Below are positions 1 to 7,487 of a stretch of DNA of 33,258 nt, one piece after another. This DNA comes from Blastococcus sp. CT_GayMR19 (GTDB lineage: Bacteria > Actinomycetota > Actinomycetes > Mycobacteriales > Geodermatophilaceae): NCBI RefSeq assembly GCF_004570385.1, contig NZ_SPQL01000025.1:1-33258 (forward strand), given 5' to 3'. The first letter of the stretch is position 1. The number at the start of each line of letters is the position of its first letter. The translations under genes and the position numbers were made by a program. The notes under the pieces were generated by a model. The model saw only the letters and a list, made by a program, of their open reading frames with translations, was not told where the DNA came from and searched no databases.

Positions 1-1122
1 CCGGGCCCCACGGTGCCGGGCCCGGCACCGGGGGGCCCGGCACCGTGGGGCCCGGCGCCGGGGGGCCCGGCACCCTGGGGTGCGCCACCGCCGGGTTCTC
101 CGGGGTGGGGCCCGCCCCCTCCGGCCTACGCGCCTCCTGCCTACCCGCCGCGCTGGCTGCCGCCGGGAACGCCGCCGCACGACGAGGCCCGCCCGTTCCT
201 GCAGGTCATGCGTTCCCGGACGTGGGCCGGCTGGCGCCCGGCCGTGGGCCTCCTGCTGCTCGTGGTCGTGTATCTGGTTGCGGCGGTCCTCACGCTCGTG
301 GCGGGCATGATCGGGCTGATCGTGGCGGAGGGGGCCGCCTTCTCGGAGTCGGCCCTCGACGACCTGTCGAGCCCGGGCGTGATCCTGGTGATCAACCTGG
401 TGACCGCGGTCGCCATCCCGGTCGTCTGGCTGGTGTGGGCGGCTGCGCACGGGATGCGGATCGGCTGGTCGTCGTCGGTTCTCGGCCGGCTCCGATGGCG
501 GCTGTTGCCCTGGTACACCCTGCTCGCCCTCGGCACCGTCGGCGTGGGCATCTGCGTGTCCCTGGTGCTGTCGCTGTCGCAGGAGGGGGACACCGGCGGC
601 CCGGTCGCGTCCTACGGCTGGCTGCTGGTCGTGGTGTTCCTGACCACCCCGCTGCAGGCGGCGGCCGAGGAGTACCTGTTCCGCGGCTACCTGAGCCAGG
701 CGGTGGCAGGGTGGGTCCGCCGGCCGATGGCGGGCGCGGTGCTCGCCGCCCTGGTGAGCGGCACGCTGTTCTCCCTCGTCCACCTGCCCCCCGATCTACC
801 GTCGTTCCTCTTCTACCTGTCCGTGGGGCTCGCCGCCTCGGCGGTGGTGTGGCTGACCGGTGGCCTGGAGGCGGCGATCGCGCTGCACACGGTCAACAAC
901 GTGGTGATCTTCGTGCTGGCCGGTGCGCTGGGAGAGGACGTCCTGGCCTCCGCGGAGTCCACCGCCGGCGTGCCCTGGTTCGACGTCGCGCTGACCCTCG
1001 TCGCCATGGCGGTCTTCGTCGCGCTGGTGGCGCGCTCGCGGCGCCGGCTGCAGCCGGAGACGATGACCCGCGCCCTCGACCTGCGCGCCCCGGCGCCACC
1101 GGTCGCGGTTCCGGCGCACTGA
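1..1122 (+). CDS. CPBP family intramembrane metalloprotease (5' end at window edge)
   Basis: This is a multi-pass membrane protein of the CPBP (CAAX protease/bacteriocin-processing, Abi) family. The three diagnostic motifs are present in order: an EEYLFRG motif (EExxxR), a later FSLVH segment and HTVNN near the C-terminus; in this family these build the intramembrane zinc or glutamate active site. About 60 N-terminal residues are Pro/Gly/Ala/Trp-rich and cytosolic-looking, followed by several hydrophobic helices (roughly residues 75-100, 120-145, 165-190, 205-220, 245-310 and 325-345, counted from the GTG at 13). The frame is open to base 1, so the GTG at 13 may not be the true start. Substrate and role are unknown. 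It is followed by tRNA genes rather than by a co-directional operon partner. Confidence 0.85.
   Translation, partial: PGPTVPGPAPGGPAPWGPAPGGPAPWGAPPPGSPGWGPPPPAYAPPAYPPRWLPPGTPPHDEARPFLQVMRSRTWAGWRPAVGLLLLVVVYLVAAVLTLVAGMIGLIVAEGAAFSESALDDLSSPGVILVINLVTAVAIPVVWLVWAAAHGMRIGWSSSVLGRLRWRLLPWYTLLALGTVGVGICVSLVLSLSQEGDTGGPVASYGWLLVVVFLTTPLQAAAEEYLFRGYLSQAVAGWVRRPMAGAVLAALVSGTLFSLVHLPPDLPSFLFYLSVGLAASAVVWLTGGLEAAIALHTVNNVVIFVLAGALGEDVLASAESTAGVPWFDVALTLVAMAVFVALVARSRRRLQPETMTRALDLRAPAPPVAVPAH
16..90 (+). repeat. 15-bp in-frame tandem repeats coding for [P/G/W]GPAP units
   Basis: Five consecutive 15-bp units encode PGPAP, GGPAP, WGPAP, GGPAP and a diverged WGAPP. Pairs of units make a 30-bp higher-order repeat (31-60 and 61-90). 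The array lies in the proline-rich N-terminal tail of the CPBP protease, so a change in copy number would keep the frame. Confidence 0.8.
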
Positions 1123-1202
1123 CCCGCCTCGCACCGGGGTGGGTGCCGTCCCCGGTCCGGCCGTCGGGTATCGTCTCCTGCGGCGCCGCGAGGCGCCACC
1201 CA

Positions 1203-1274
1203 TGGGGTATGGGGTAATTGGCAGCCCGACGGTTTCTGGTTCCGTTAGTCTAGGTTCGAGTCCTGGTACCCCAG
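1203..1274 (+). tRNA. tRNA-Gln (CTG)
   Basis: A full cloverleaf of 72 nt is visible. The acceptor stem pairs TGGGGTA at 1203-1209 with TACCCCA at 1267-1273, and the discriminator is G1274. The T-loop carries GTTCGAGTC. The anticodon loop TTCTGGT holds CTG at 1236-1238. The base pair next to the loop is a T-T mismatch. The 3' CCA is not encoded. Confidence 0.93.
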
Positions 1275-1320
1275 CGAGGAAGCAGGATCTCCTCGAATTC
1301 CGCACACGGCACGACAGCAC

Positions 1321-1393
1321 GGCCCCGTCGTCTAGCGGCCCAGGACGCCGCCCTCTCACGGCGGTAGCGAGGGTTCGAATCCCTTCGGGGCTA
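1321..1393 (+). tRNA. tRNA-Glu (CTC), copy 1
   Basis: A 73-nt cloverleaf. The acceptor stem pairs GGCCCCG (1321-1327) with CGGGGCT (1386-1392) through a G-U first pair. The anticodon stem CCGCC/GGCGG encloses loop CTCTCAC, giving anticodon CTC at 1355-1357. The T-arm has GGTTCGAATCC. Discriminator A1393, no encoded CCA. The sequence is identical to the second copy at 1511-1583. Confidence 0.93.
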
Positions 1394-1400
1394 CGCGACC

Positions 1401-1432
1401 GAGAACCCCCGGCCCTCCGGCCGGGGGTTCTC
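1401..1432 (+). terminator. Hairpin terminator behind tRNA-Glu copy 1
   Basis: A perfect 14-bp stem (GAGAACCCCCGGCC with its complement) and a CTCC loop starts 7 nt after the tRNA. There is no long T-run, which is usual for actinobacterial terminators. Confidence 0.8.
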
Positions 1433-1456
1433 TGCGTCCCGGGGTTCTCTGCGTCC
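1424..1456 (+). repeat. 17-bp tandem duplication overlapping the terminator's 3' arm
   Basis: The 16-mer GGGGTTCTCTGCGTCC occurs at 1424-1439 and again at 1441-1456, one base apart. It copies part of the terminator's descending arm and looks like a recent slippage duplication. Confidence 0.75.
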
Positions 1457-1510
1457 AGGGCCCCCGGGCCATGCAGGGTCCGGGCGCATGGCAAAATGAC
1501 GCTGCACCGC

Positions 1511-1583
1511 GGCCCCGTCGTCTAGCGGCCCAGGACGCCGCCCTCTCACGGCGGTAGCGAGGGTTCGAATCCCTTCGGGGCTA
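1511..1583 (+). tRNA. tRNA-Glu (CTC), copy 2
   Basis: Identical over all 73 nt to the tRNA-Glu at 1321-1393, including the CTC anticodon (1545-1547). The flanks differ, so this is a gene duplicate and not an assembly repeat of a longer block. It has its own hairpin downstream. Confidence 0.93.
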
Positions 1584-1589
1584 CATCGC

Positions 1590-1625
1590 GCGAGAGCCCC
1601 CGACCACCCGGTCGGGGGCTCTCGC
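1590..1625 (+). terminator. Hairpin terminator behind tRNA-Glu copy 2
   Basis: A perfect 16-bp stem (CGAGAGCCCCCGACC core at 1591-1605 with its complement at 1610-1624, plus the G1590-C1625 pair) and an ACCC loop. It has the same architecture as the hairpin at 1401-1432, with compensating substitutions in both arms. Confidence 0.8.
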
Positions 1626-1671
1626 CGTTCCCGGCCCGAGGCACCCCCGCACGCCGGGCCCCGTGCGTCGC

Positions 1672-1677
1672 TAGGCT
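1672..1677 (+). promoter_or_regulatory. Candidate -10 element for galTK
   Basis: TAGGCT matches the actinobacterial TAnnnT -10 consensus and lies 36 nt before the galT GTG. A purine-rich GGGGGTAG stretch lies between them as ribosome binding site. No convincing -35 is seen. Confidence 0.4.
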
Positions 1678-1713
1678 CCTCGCGCACCGGAACGGCGACG
1701 GGGGGTAGCTCCA

Positions 1714-2805
1714 GTGATCCGCACGAGTCGTCGCCTCGCGGACGGCCGGGAGATCCTCTACTTCGACGACGACGGGCACCCGGCGGAGCACGCCGCGCAG
1801 GACACCCGCGACCTGCCGCCGGTGAGCACCCGTTCCCAGCTGCGCTTCGACGCGCTGGTCGGCGAGTGGGTCGCCATCGCCTCCCATCGCCAGACCCGCA
1901 CCTTCCTCCCGCCGGCCGACCAGTGCCCGCTGTGCCCGTCGACGCCGGACCGCACGACGGAGATCCCCGACGCCGCCTACCAGGTGGTGGTGTTCGAGAA
2001 CCGTTTCCCGTCCCTGGCCACCGCGGTCGACCGCGACGTCCCCCCGCACGCCCCGGGAGCCCCGACCGCCGAGCTGCGCCCGGGCTACGGCCGGTGCGAG
2101 GTGGTCTGCTTCACCGACGACCACCAGCGGACCTTCGCCGACCTCGGCCCCGAGCGGGCGCGCCTGGTCGTGGACGTCTGGGCCGACCGGACGGCGGAGC
2201 TCGGCGCGATCGACGGCGTCGAGCAGGTCTTCTGCTTCGAGAACCACGGCGAGGAGATCGGGGTGACGCTGTCGCACCCGCACGGGCAGATCTACGCCTA
2301 TCCCTACGTGACCCCGCGGGCGGAGAAGATCCTCGCCTCCGTCCGGCGGCACCGGGAGGCCACCGGCGGCGACCTGTTCGACGACGTGCTCGCCGGCGAG
2401 CGCAGCGGGCCCCGGGTGGTGTGCGCGAACGAGCACTGGACCGCGTTCGTCCCGGCGGCGACGCGGTGGCCCTGCGAGGTGCAGTTCTTCCCGACCCGGC
2501 GGGTGCCCGACCTGCCCGCGCTCGACGACGCCGAGCGGGACGCCTTCGTCGAGGTCTACCTCGACGTGCTCGGCCGGTTCGCCCGCCGGTTCGACACCCC
2601 CATGAACTACATCGCGTCCTGGAACCAGGCGCCGGTGCGGGCCGGCCGCGAGGACTGGTGGTTGCACCTGCAGCTGTTCTCCTTCCGCCGCGCTCCCGGC
2701 AAGCTGAAGTACCTGGCCGGGTCGGAGTCCGGGATGGGCGCGTTCATCACCGACACGAACCCCGAGGACGTCGCCGAGCAGCTCCGTGCCGTCGTGGTCG
2801 CATGA
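1714..2805 (+). CDS. galT: Galactose-1-phosphate uridylyltransferase
   Basis: GalT exchanges UMP between UDP-glucose and galactose-1-phosphate in the cytosolic Leloir pathway. The 363-residue length is normal for the family. The active-site motif HPHGQ lies at residues 188-192, with His190 as the expected uridylylated nucleophile, and a CPLCP motif near residue 70 supplies zinc-binding cysteines. The GTG start at 1714 follows a GGGGGTAG Shine-Dalgarno-like stretch. The stop codon overlaps the galK start as ATGA, so the two are translationally coupled. galE is not in the window. Confidence 0.95.
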   Translation: MIRTSRRLADGREILYFDDDGHPAEHAAQDTRDLPPVSTRSQLRFDALVGEWVAIASHRQTRTFLPPADQCPLCPSTPDRTTEIPDAAYQVVVFENRFPSLATAVDRDVPPHAPGAPTAELRPGYGRCEVVCFTDDHQRTFADLGPERARLVVDVWADRTAELGAIDGVEQVFCFENHGEEIGVTLSHPHGQIYAYPYVTPRAEKILASVRRHREATGGDLFDDVLAGERSGPRVVCANEHWTAFVPAATRWPCEVQFFPTRRVPDLPALDDAERDAFVEVYLDVLGRFARRFDTPMNYIASWNQAPVRAGREDWWLHLQLFSFRRAPGKLKYLAGSESGMGAFITDTNPEDVAEQLRAVVVA

Positions 2806-3956
2806 CCGACGACGTAGCGGCGGCGGAGCGCGCGCGGGCGGCGTTCGCCGAGCGGTTCGGCGGCGAGCCGGAAGGTGTGTGGGCGGCGCCCGGCCGGGTC
2901 AACGTCATCGGGGAGCACACCGACTACAACGACGGCTACGTGCTCCCGGTCGCCCTGCCGCACACCACGCGGGCGGCGGTCGCGCGGCGCACCGACGGCC
3001 GGATCGCCCTGGCCTCCCTGCAGGGCGACGGCGACGTGGTCGAGCTCGGGCTCGACGAGCTGGCCCCAGGGCGGCCCGACGGCTGGGCCGGGTACCCGGC
3101 CGGCGTCGTGGAGGGGCTCCGCGAGCACCTGGCCGGTGGCCTGAGCCTGCTCGTGGACACCGACGTCCCCGTGGGGGCGGGCCTCTCGTCGTCGGCCGCG
3201 CTCACCTGCTCCGTGGCCCTGGCGCTGCGCGACCTGGTGGCTCCGGACCTGACGCTCGAGGACCTGGTGGAGCTGGCCCGCCGGTCCGAGAACGACTTCG
3301 TGGGCGCCCCGACCGGCATCCTCGACCAGTCGGCCTCGCTGCTCTGCACCGCCGGACACGCCCTCTTCCTCGACACCCGTGAGCGGCGGACCGAGCAGGT
3401 GCCGCTGGACCTGGCGGCCGTCGGTCTGGAACTGCTCGTCGTCGACACCGGGACCTCGCACACGCACGCCGACGGCGGCTACGGCGACCGCCGCCGGGAG
3501 TGCGAGCAGGCCGCCGCCCGGCTCGGCGTCCCGGCCCTGCGCGACGTCGCCGACGTCGCCGGTCTGGCCGCGCTCGACGACGACGTCCTGCTGCGCCGCG
3601 CCCGGCACATCGTCACCGAGAACGCCCGCGTGCTGGAGGTGGTGCGCATCCTCCGCGGCAGCTCCGACCCGCGGGAGATCGGCCCGATCCTGCTGGAGGG
3701 GCACGTGTCGCTGCGCGACGACTTCCAGATCTCCACCGACGAGCTCGACGCCTGCGTCGACGCCGCGGTGCGGGCCGGCGCTCACGGCGCCCGCATGGTC
3801 GGTGGCGGATTCGGCGGCAGCGCGGTCGTCCTCGTCGACCGGGAGCGGGCGGCCACCGTGGCCGCGGCCGTCCGCGACGAGTTCGACCGCCGGGCCTTCG
3901 CGCCGCCGCGCACCTTCGACGTCATCCCGTCCGCGGGTGCGCGCCGCCTCGGCTGA
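2802..3956 (+). CDS. galK: Galactokinase
   Basis: GalK phosphorylates galactose at C1 with ATP and feeds GalT. The protein has 384 residues, as expected. The N-terminal galactose-binding signature GRVNVIGEHTDYNDGY is intact, as are the GHMP-kinase ATP loop PVGAGLSSSAAL (about residues 123-134) and the C-terminal GGGFGGS motif. The ATG overlaps the galT stop by four bases (ATGA), giving a two-gene galTK operon. A palindrome follows 12 nt after its stop. Confidence 0.95.
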   Translation: MTDDVAAAERARAAFAERFGGEPEGVWAAPGRVNVIGEHTDYNDGYVLPVALPHTTRAAVARRTDGRIALASLQGDGDVVELGLDELAPGRPDGWAGYPAGVVEGLREHLAGGLSLLVDTDVPVGAGLSSSAALTCSVALALRDLVAPDLTLEDLVELARRSENDFVGAPTGILDQSASLLCTAGHALFLDTRERRTEQVPLDLAAVGLELLVVDTGTSHTHADGGYGDRRRECEQAAARLGVPALRDVADVAGLAALDDDVLLRRARHIVTENARVLEVVRILRGSSDPREIGPILLEGHVSLRDDFQISTDELDACVDAAVRAGAHGARMVGGGFGGSAVVLVDRERAATVAAAVRDEFDRRAFAPPRTFDVIPSAGARRLG

Positions 3957-3968
3957 ACCGCAGTCGAC

Positions 3969-4008
3969 GTAAAGGACGCTTGACCACTCGACGTCAAGCG
4001 TGCTTCAC
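3969..4008 (+). promoter_or_regulatory. Palindromic operator-like element with overlapping promoter
   Basis: Two 16-bp arms, GTAAAGGACGCTTGAC (3969-3984) and GTCAAGCGTGCTTCAC (3993-4008), are complementary at 14 of 16 positions; the inner 9 bp (ACGCTTGAC) are perfect, and the spacer is 8 bp. A -35-like TTGACC (3980-3985) sits in the left arm, and a weak -10-like TTCACT (4004-4009) lies 18 bp further on, in the right arm. A bound dimer would therefore cover a promoter. The downstream XRE regulator is the obvious candidate ligand (autoregulation), but this is inference. It could alternatively act as a weak galK terminator, although the loop and lack of a GC-rich stem make that less likely. Confidence 0.5.
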
Positions 4009-4047
4009 TACGCCGGCCTGCTGACGGATGCCCGACGGGAGCCCGGA

Positions 4048-4484
4048 ATGACCGCGACGCCGCCGACCCTCGACCGCGCCCGCGCCCGCCGCGGCCTCCT
4101 GGTCGTCTGGGCGGCGGGACTGCTTCTCGCCGCGGCCCTGGGCTGGGGGGCGGCGGTGATCCGGGGGAGCAGTTCTGGCTCGTCCTCGGCGTCTTCACCG
4201 CGTGCTTCCTCGCGCCCTGCATCACGCTGGCCTGGCTGCTGCTCGGTGCGGGCCGGCACGGAACGCCGGATCCGCACGTCGAGGAGAACGTCGAGTCTCG
4301 GTGGCTGGACAAGGCGGCGTCCGGTGCGCTGTTCGACACGCTGTCGGCCGCCGGGATCACGGCCGGGGCGATCGGCCTCTTCGACCTCGAGCTGGACGCG
4401 GGCCTCGCCCTGATGAGCGTGGTCGCCTTCGCCCTGCTCGACGGGTCCCTCCGGTTCGCGCTCCTCCGGCGCCGGGAAGCCTGA
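4048..4484 (+). pseudogene. Small membrane protein, apparently frameshifted
   Basis: From the ATG at 4048 the frame codes for a charged N-terminus and a good hydrophobic helix (GLLVVWAAGLLLAAALGW). After about 4150 that frame becomes a Ser/Pro/Arg-rich shadow. The -1 frame from about 4152 instead encodes a plausible membrane protein: GDPGEQFWLVLG, a second helix, a polar loop with EENVESRWLDKAASGA, two more helices, and an RRREA end with stop TGA at 4482-4484. That second frame has no ATG, GTG or TTG near its beginning. The frames meet at a run of six G (4145-4150), so one lost base there would explain the break. It may be a real mutation, a sequencing error or slippage-dependent expression. 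Such four-helix proteins are often paired with small XRE regulators. The function is unknown. Confidence 0.65.
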
Positions 4485-4492
4485 GGCGGGCC

Positions 4493-4711
4493 GTGCAGAA
4501 CGACCTGGCCGAGCGGCGGGCGAGGCTCGGCTGGTCCCAGGCCGTGCTGGCCGAGCGACTCGGAGTGTCCCGGCAGACGGTCATCTCGATCGAGCGCGGA
4601 CGCTTCGACCCGTCGCTGCCGCTGGCGTTCCGCATCGCGGCGCTGTTCGGGGCCCGGATCGACGAGATCTTCACCCCGGCCGAGGAGCCCGCTAGCGCGC
4701 CGCCCGGCTGA
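4493..4711 (+). CDS. Small XRE-family transcriptional regulator
   Basis: A 72-residue protein that is almost only a helix-turn-helix domain of the Cro/CI type (COG1476, YozG-like). The HTH spans about residues 15-34 (SQAVLAERLGVSRQTV and following ISIE), followed by the typical FDPSLPLAFRIAALFG helix and the IDEIF end. The GTG at 4493 lies 8 bp after the stop of the small membrane gene, so they form one transcription unit behind the palindrome at 3969-4008. Its 3' end overlaps the convergent IclR gene by 20 bp. It likely represses its own promoter, but no target is shown by the sequence. Confidence 0.85.
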   Translation: MQNDLAERRARLGWSQAVLAERLGVSRQTVISIERGRFDPSLPLAFRIAALFGARIDEIFTPAEEPASAPPG

Positions 4712-5393
4712 TCGCCGTGGACGCGTCCAGCACCGCGCTGATCAGCTCCGGGCTGGGACGCCGCCCGAGCCGCTCCACGGGCCCGGAGATGGAGACGGCG
4801 CCGAGCACCGTCCCGGACGGACTCCGGACCGGTGCCGACAGCGAGGCGACCCCCGGCTCCCGCTCGGCGATGCTGTGCGCCCAGCCGCGCCGGCGCACGT
4901 CGAGCAGGGTGCGGGCCGTGAAGCTCGCGTTGGGGAGCAGGCGGGTGACCTCCTCGGCCGGGGCGAAGGCGAGCAGCGCGTGCGCGGCCGAACCCGCGGT
5001 CATGGGCAGCCGGGCACCGACGGGCACGGTGTCACGCAGTCCGCTGGTCCGCTCGGCCGCCGCCACGCAGACGCGGGTGCCGCCCTCGCGCACGTAGAAC
5101 TGGGAGCTCTCGCCGCTGCTGTCCCGGAGCGCCACGAGGTGGCGGCCGGCGACCTCGGCCAGCCCGGCGCCGCTGCGACCCAGCTCGGCCAGCGCCGGTC
5201 CGGGGACCCAGGCACCGTCCGGCGAGCGCTGGACGAGTCGATGACCCTCGAGTGCCACCGCGAGCCGGTGGGCGGTCGCGCGGGGGAGCCCGGTCCGCGT
5301 TACCAGCTCGGCGAGGCTGGCCGGCTCGTCGGCGACCGCACGAAGGATCGCCACTGCTTTGTCCAGAACCGCTACGGGGTTAGGCTGTCCCAC
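4692..5393 (-). CDS. IclR-family regulator of the leucine operon (NdgR/LtbR-like)
   Basis: An IclR-type DNA-binding regulator with an N-terminal winged helix (about residues 5-65, including LVTRTGLPRATAHRLAVAL) and a C-terminal effector-binding domain with GLRDTVPVGARLPM and REPGVASLSAPVRSPSG. These match the Streptomyces NdgR and corynebacterial LtbR proteins, which are also divergent from leuCD and control leucine and other amino-acid genes. I place the start at the GTG at 5393, giving 233 residues beginning MGQPNPVAVLDKA, because homologs start there; an in-frame extension to 5435 adds an unlikely Cys-rich tail. The 67-bp gap to leuC should hold the shared operator, but I cannot define it. 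Confidence 0.9.
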   Translation of the reverse strand: MGQPNPVAVLDKAVAILRAVADEPASLAELVTRTGLPRATAHRLAVALEGHRLVQRSPDGAWVPGPALAELGRSGAGLAEVAGRHLVALRDSSGESSQFYVREGGTRVCVAAAERTSGLRDTVPVGARLPMTAGSAAHALLAFAPAEEVTRLLPNASFTARTLLDVRRRGWAHSIAEREPGVASLSAPVRSPSGTVLGAVSISGPVERLGRRPSPELISAVLDASTAISRAAR

Positions 5394-5460
5394 ACAGCAA
5401 TACTCGCATCCCGCACAGTGAGAATCCAAGTCCACGGGATGGCTAGTGAGGGGACCCAGC

Positions 5461-6873
5461 GTGCCGAAGACCCTGGCGGAGAAGGTCTACGAGGCCCACC
5501 TGGTGCGCAGCACCGCCGGTGAGCCCGATCTGCTCTACATCGACCTGCACCTCGTGCACGAGGTGACCAGCCCCCAGGCCTTCGACGGGCTCCGCGCCGC
5601 CGGCCGCACGGTCCGCCGTCCGGACCTCACGATGGCGACCGAGGACCACAACGTCCCGACGCTGGACATCCTCGCCCCGATCGCCGACCCGATCAGCCGG
5701 GCCCAGGTGGAGGCGCTCCGCCGCAACGCCGCGGAGTTCGGCGTCCGGCTGGCGCCCATGGGGGACCGCGACCAGGGCATCGTGCACGTGATCGGCCCCC
5801 AGCTCGGCCTGACCCAGCCCGGCATGACGATCGTCTGCGGCGACAGCCACACCTCGACCCACGGCGCCTTCGGCGCCCTGGCGTTCGGCATCGGCACCAG
5901 CGAGGTCGAGCACGTGCTCGCCACCCAGACGCTGCCCCAGTACGCGCCGAAGCAGATGGCGGTGACCGTGGACGGCGAGCTGCCGCCCGGCGTCTCCGCG
6001 AAGGACATCATCCTGGCCGTCATCGCCGAGATCGGGACCGGCGGCGGGCAGGGTCACGTCATCGAGTACCGCGGCAGCGCCATCGAGGCGCTGTCGATGG
6101 AGGCCCGGATGACGATCTGCAACATGTCGATCGAGGCCGGCGCCAAGGCCGGGCTCATCGCGCCCGACGCCACGACCTTCGCCTACCTCGAGGGCCGCCC
6201 GCACGCCCCGCACGGCGCCGACTGGGATGCCGCGGTCGAGTACTGGTCGACCCTGCGCACCGACGAGGGCGCCGTCTTCGACCGCGAGGTCCACCTGGAC
6301 GCCGCCACGCTGACGCCCTACGTCACCTGGGGCACCAACCCGGGTCAGGGCCTGCCGATCAGCGCCTCCGTGCCGGACCCGGCGGAGTTCGCCGACGAGG
6401 GCGACCGCGTGGCCGCCGAGCAGGCGCTGGCCTACATGGGCCTGACCGCCGGCACGCCGCTGTCGGAGATCAAGGTCGACACCGTCTTCCTCGGCTCGTG
6501 CACGAACGGCCGGATCGAGGACCTCCGGGTGGCCGCCGAGCTGCTCCGTGGCCGGCACGTCGACCCCGACACCCGGATGCTCGTCGTCCCCGGCTCGGTC
6601 CAGGTCAAGGCGCAGGCCGAGGCCGAGGGCCTGGACCGGGTGTTCCTCGACGCGGGCGCCGAGTGGCGCGGTGCCGGCTGCTCGATGTGCCTGGGCATGA
6701 ACCCCGACCAGCTCAAGCCGGGCGAGCGGTCGGCGTCGACCAGCAACCGCAACTTCCAGGGCCGGCAGGGCAAGGGCGGCCGCACCCACCTGGTCAGCCC
6801 GGCCGTGGCCGCGGCCACCGCGGTGACCGGCCACCTGACCGCCCCGGCCGCCCTCGAGACCGCTGGAGTCTGA
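5461..6873 (+). CDS. leuC: 3-isopropylmalate dehydratase large subunit
   Basis: LeuC with LeuD isomerises 2-isopropylmalate to 3-isopropylmalate in leucine synthesis. The 470-residue protein is an aconitase-family enzyme. The three [4Fe-4S] ligands are present: Cys347 in GSCTNG, and Cys407 and Cys410 in [11 protein letters not shown]. Substrate-binding segments [12 protein letters not shown] and [10 protein letters not shown] are intact. The start is the GTG at 5461, preceded by GAGGGG with a good 7-nt spacing; an upstream in-frame start at 5446 would precede that site. leuD follows after 5 bp. The divergent IclR gene is the probable regulator. Confidence 0.96.
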   Translation: MPKTLAEKVYEAHLVRSTAGEPDLLYIDLHLVHEVTSPQAFDGLRAAGRTVRRPDLTMATEDHNVPTLDILAPIADPISRAQVEALRRNAAEFGVRLAPMGDRDQGIVHVIGPQLGLTQPGMTIVCGDSHTSTHGAFGALAFGIGTSEVEHVLATQTLPQYAPKQMAVTVDGELPPGVSAKDIILAVIAEIGTGGGQGHVIEYRGSAIEALSMEARMTICNMSIEAGAKAGLIAPDATTFAYLEGRPHAPHGADWDAAVEYWSTLRTDEGAVFDREVHLDAATLTPYVTWGTNPGQGLPISASVPDPAEFADEGDRVAAEQALAYMGLTAGTPLSEIKVDTVFLGSCTNGRIEDLRVAAELLRGRHVDPDTRMLVVPGSVQVKAQAEAEGLDRVFLDAGAEWRGAGCSMCLGMNPDQLKPGERSASTSNRNFQGRQGKGGRTHLVSPAVAAATAVTGHLTAPAALETAGV

Positions 6874-6878
6874 CCGAC

Positions 6879-7487
6879 ATGGACGCCTTCATCACGCACA
6901 CCGGCACGGCCGTCCCGCTGAAGCGGACGAACGTGGACACCGACCAGATCATCCCGGCCGAGTACCTCAAGCGGATCACCCGCACCGGCTTCGAGGACGG
7001 CCTGTTCGTGGCCTGGCGCACCAACGAGCCGGACTTCGTCCTGAACCAGCCGCAGTACGCGGGCGCGTCCGTGCTGGTCGCCGGCCCCGACTTCGGCACC
7101 GGCTCCTCGCGGGAGCACGCGGTGTGGGCACTGCTGGACGGCGGCTTCCGGGCGGTCATCAGCTCCCGGTTCGCCGACATCTTCCGCAACAACTCGACCA
7201 AGTCCGGGCTGCTCACCGTGCTGCTGCCGCAGGCGGACGTCGAGGCGCTGTGGGCCGCCGTCGAGGCCGACCCGACGACGCAGGTGACCGTCGACCTCCA
7301 GGCCAAGCAGGTCACCTACCGCGACGTCACCGTGCCGTTCGAGATCGACGACTACACGCGCTGGCGGCTCCTCGAGGGCCTCGACGACGTCGGGCTGACC
7401 GAGCGGCACCTCGACGACATCAGCCGCTACGAGTCCGCCCGCCCGGCCTGGCTGCCCGCCGCCCTGCCGTCGAGGAGCCCGGCCTAG
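6879..7487 (+). CDS. leuD: 3-isopropylmalate dehydratase small subunit
   Basis: The small swivelling subunit that completes isopropylmalate isomerase. It has 202 residues, with the conserved [16 protein letters not shown] near the N-terminus, [17 protein letters not shown] for substrate recognition, and [15 protein letters not shown]. It starts 5 bp after leuC. Its last codons overlap the convergent mutT1-type gene by 4 bp, leaving no room for the HU gene (hupB) that follows leuD in mycobacteria. Confidence 0.96.
   Translation: MDAFITHTGTAVPLKRTNVDTDQIIPAEYLKRITRTGFEDGLFVAWRTNEPDFVLNQPQYAGASVLVAGPDFGTGSSREHAVWALLDGGFRAVISSRFADIFRNNSTKSGLLTVLLPQADVEALWAAVEADPTTQVTVDLQAKQVTYRDVTVPFEIDDYTRWRLLEGLDDVGLTERHLDDISRYESARPAWLPAALPSRSPA

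Noticed and set aside
1139-1687. Open frames on both strands across the tRNA cluster
   Set aside because: They run through three tRNA genes and two terminators and have no ribosome binding site or protein features.
5394-5460. Possible leucine attenuator or T-box before leuC
   Set aside because: There is no leader peptide rich in leucine codons and no T-box sequence; the divergent IclR regulator is the simpler control.
5443-6834. Long minus-strand frame opposite leuC, and similar ones opposite galT, galK, gpsA, rnc and recG
   Set aside because: They are Arg/Gly/Ala-rich shadows of well-identified genes, without recognisable domains.
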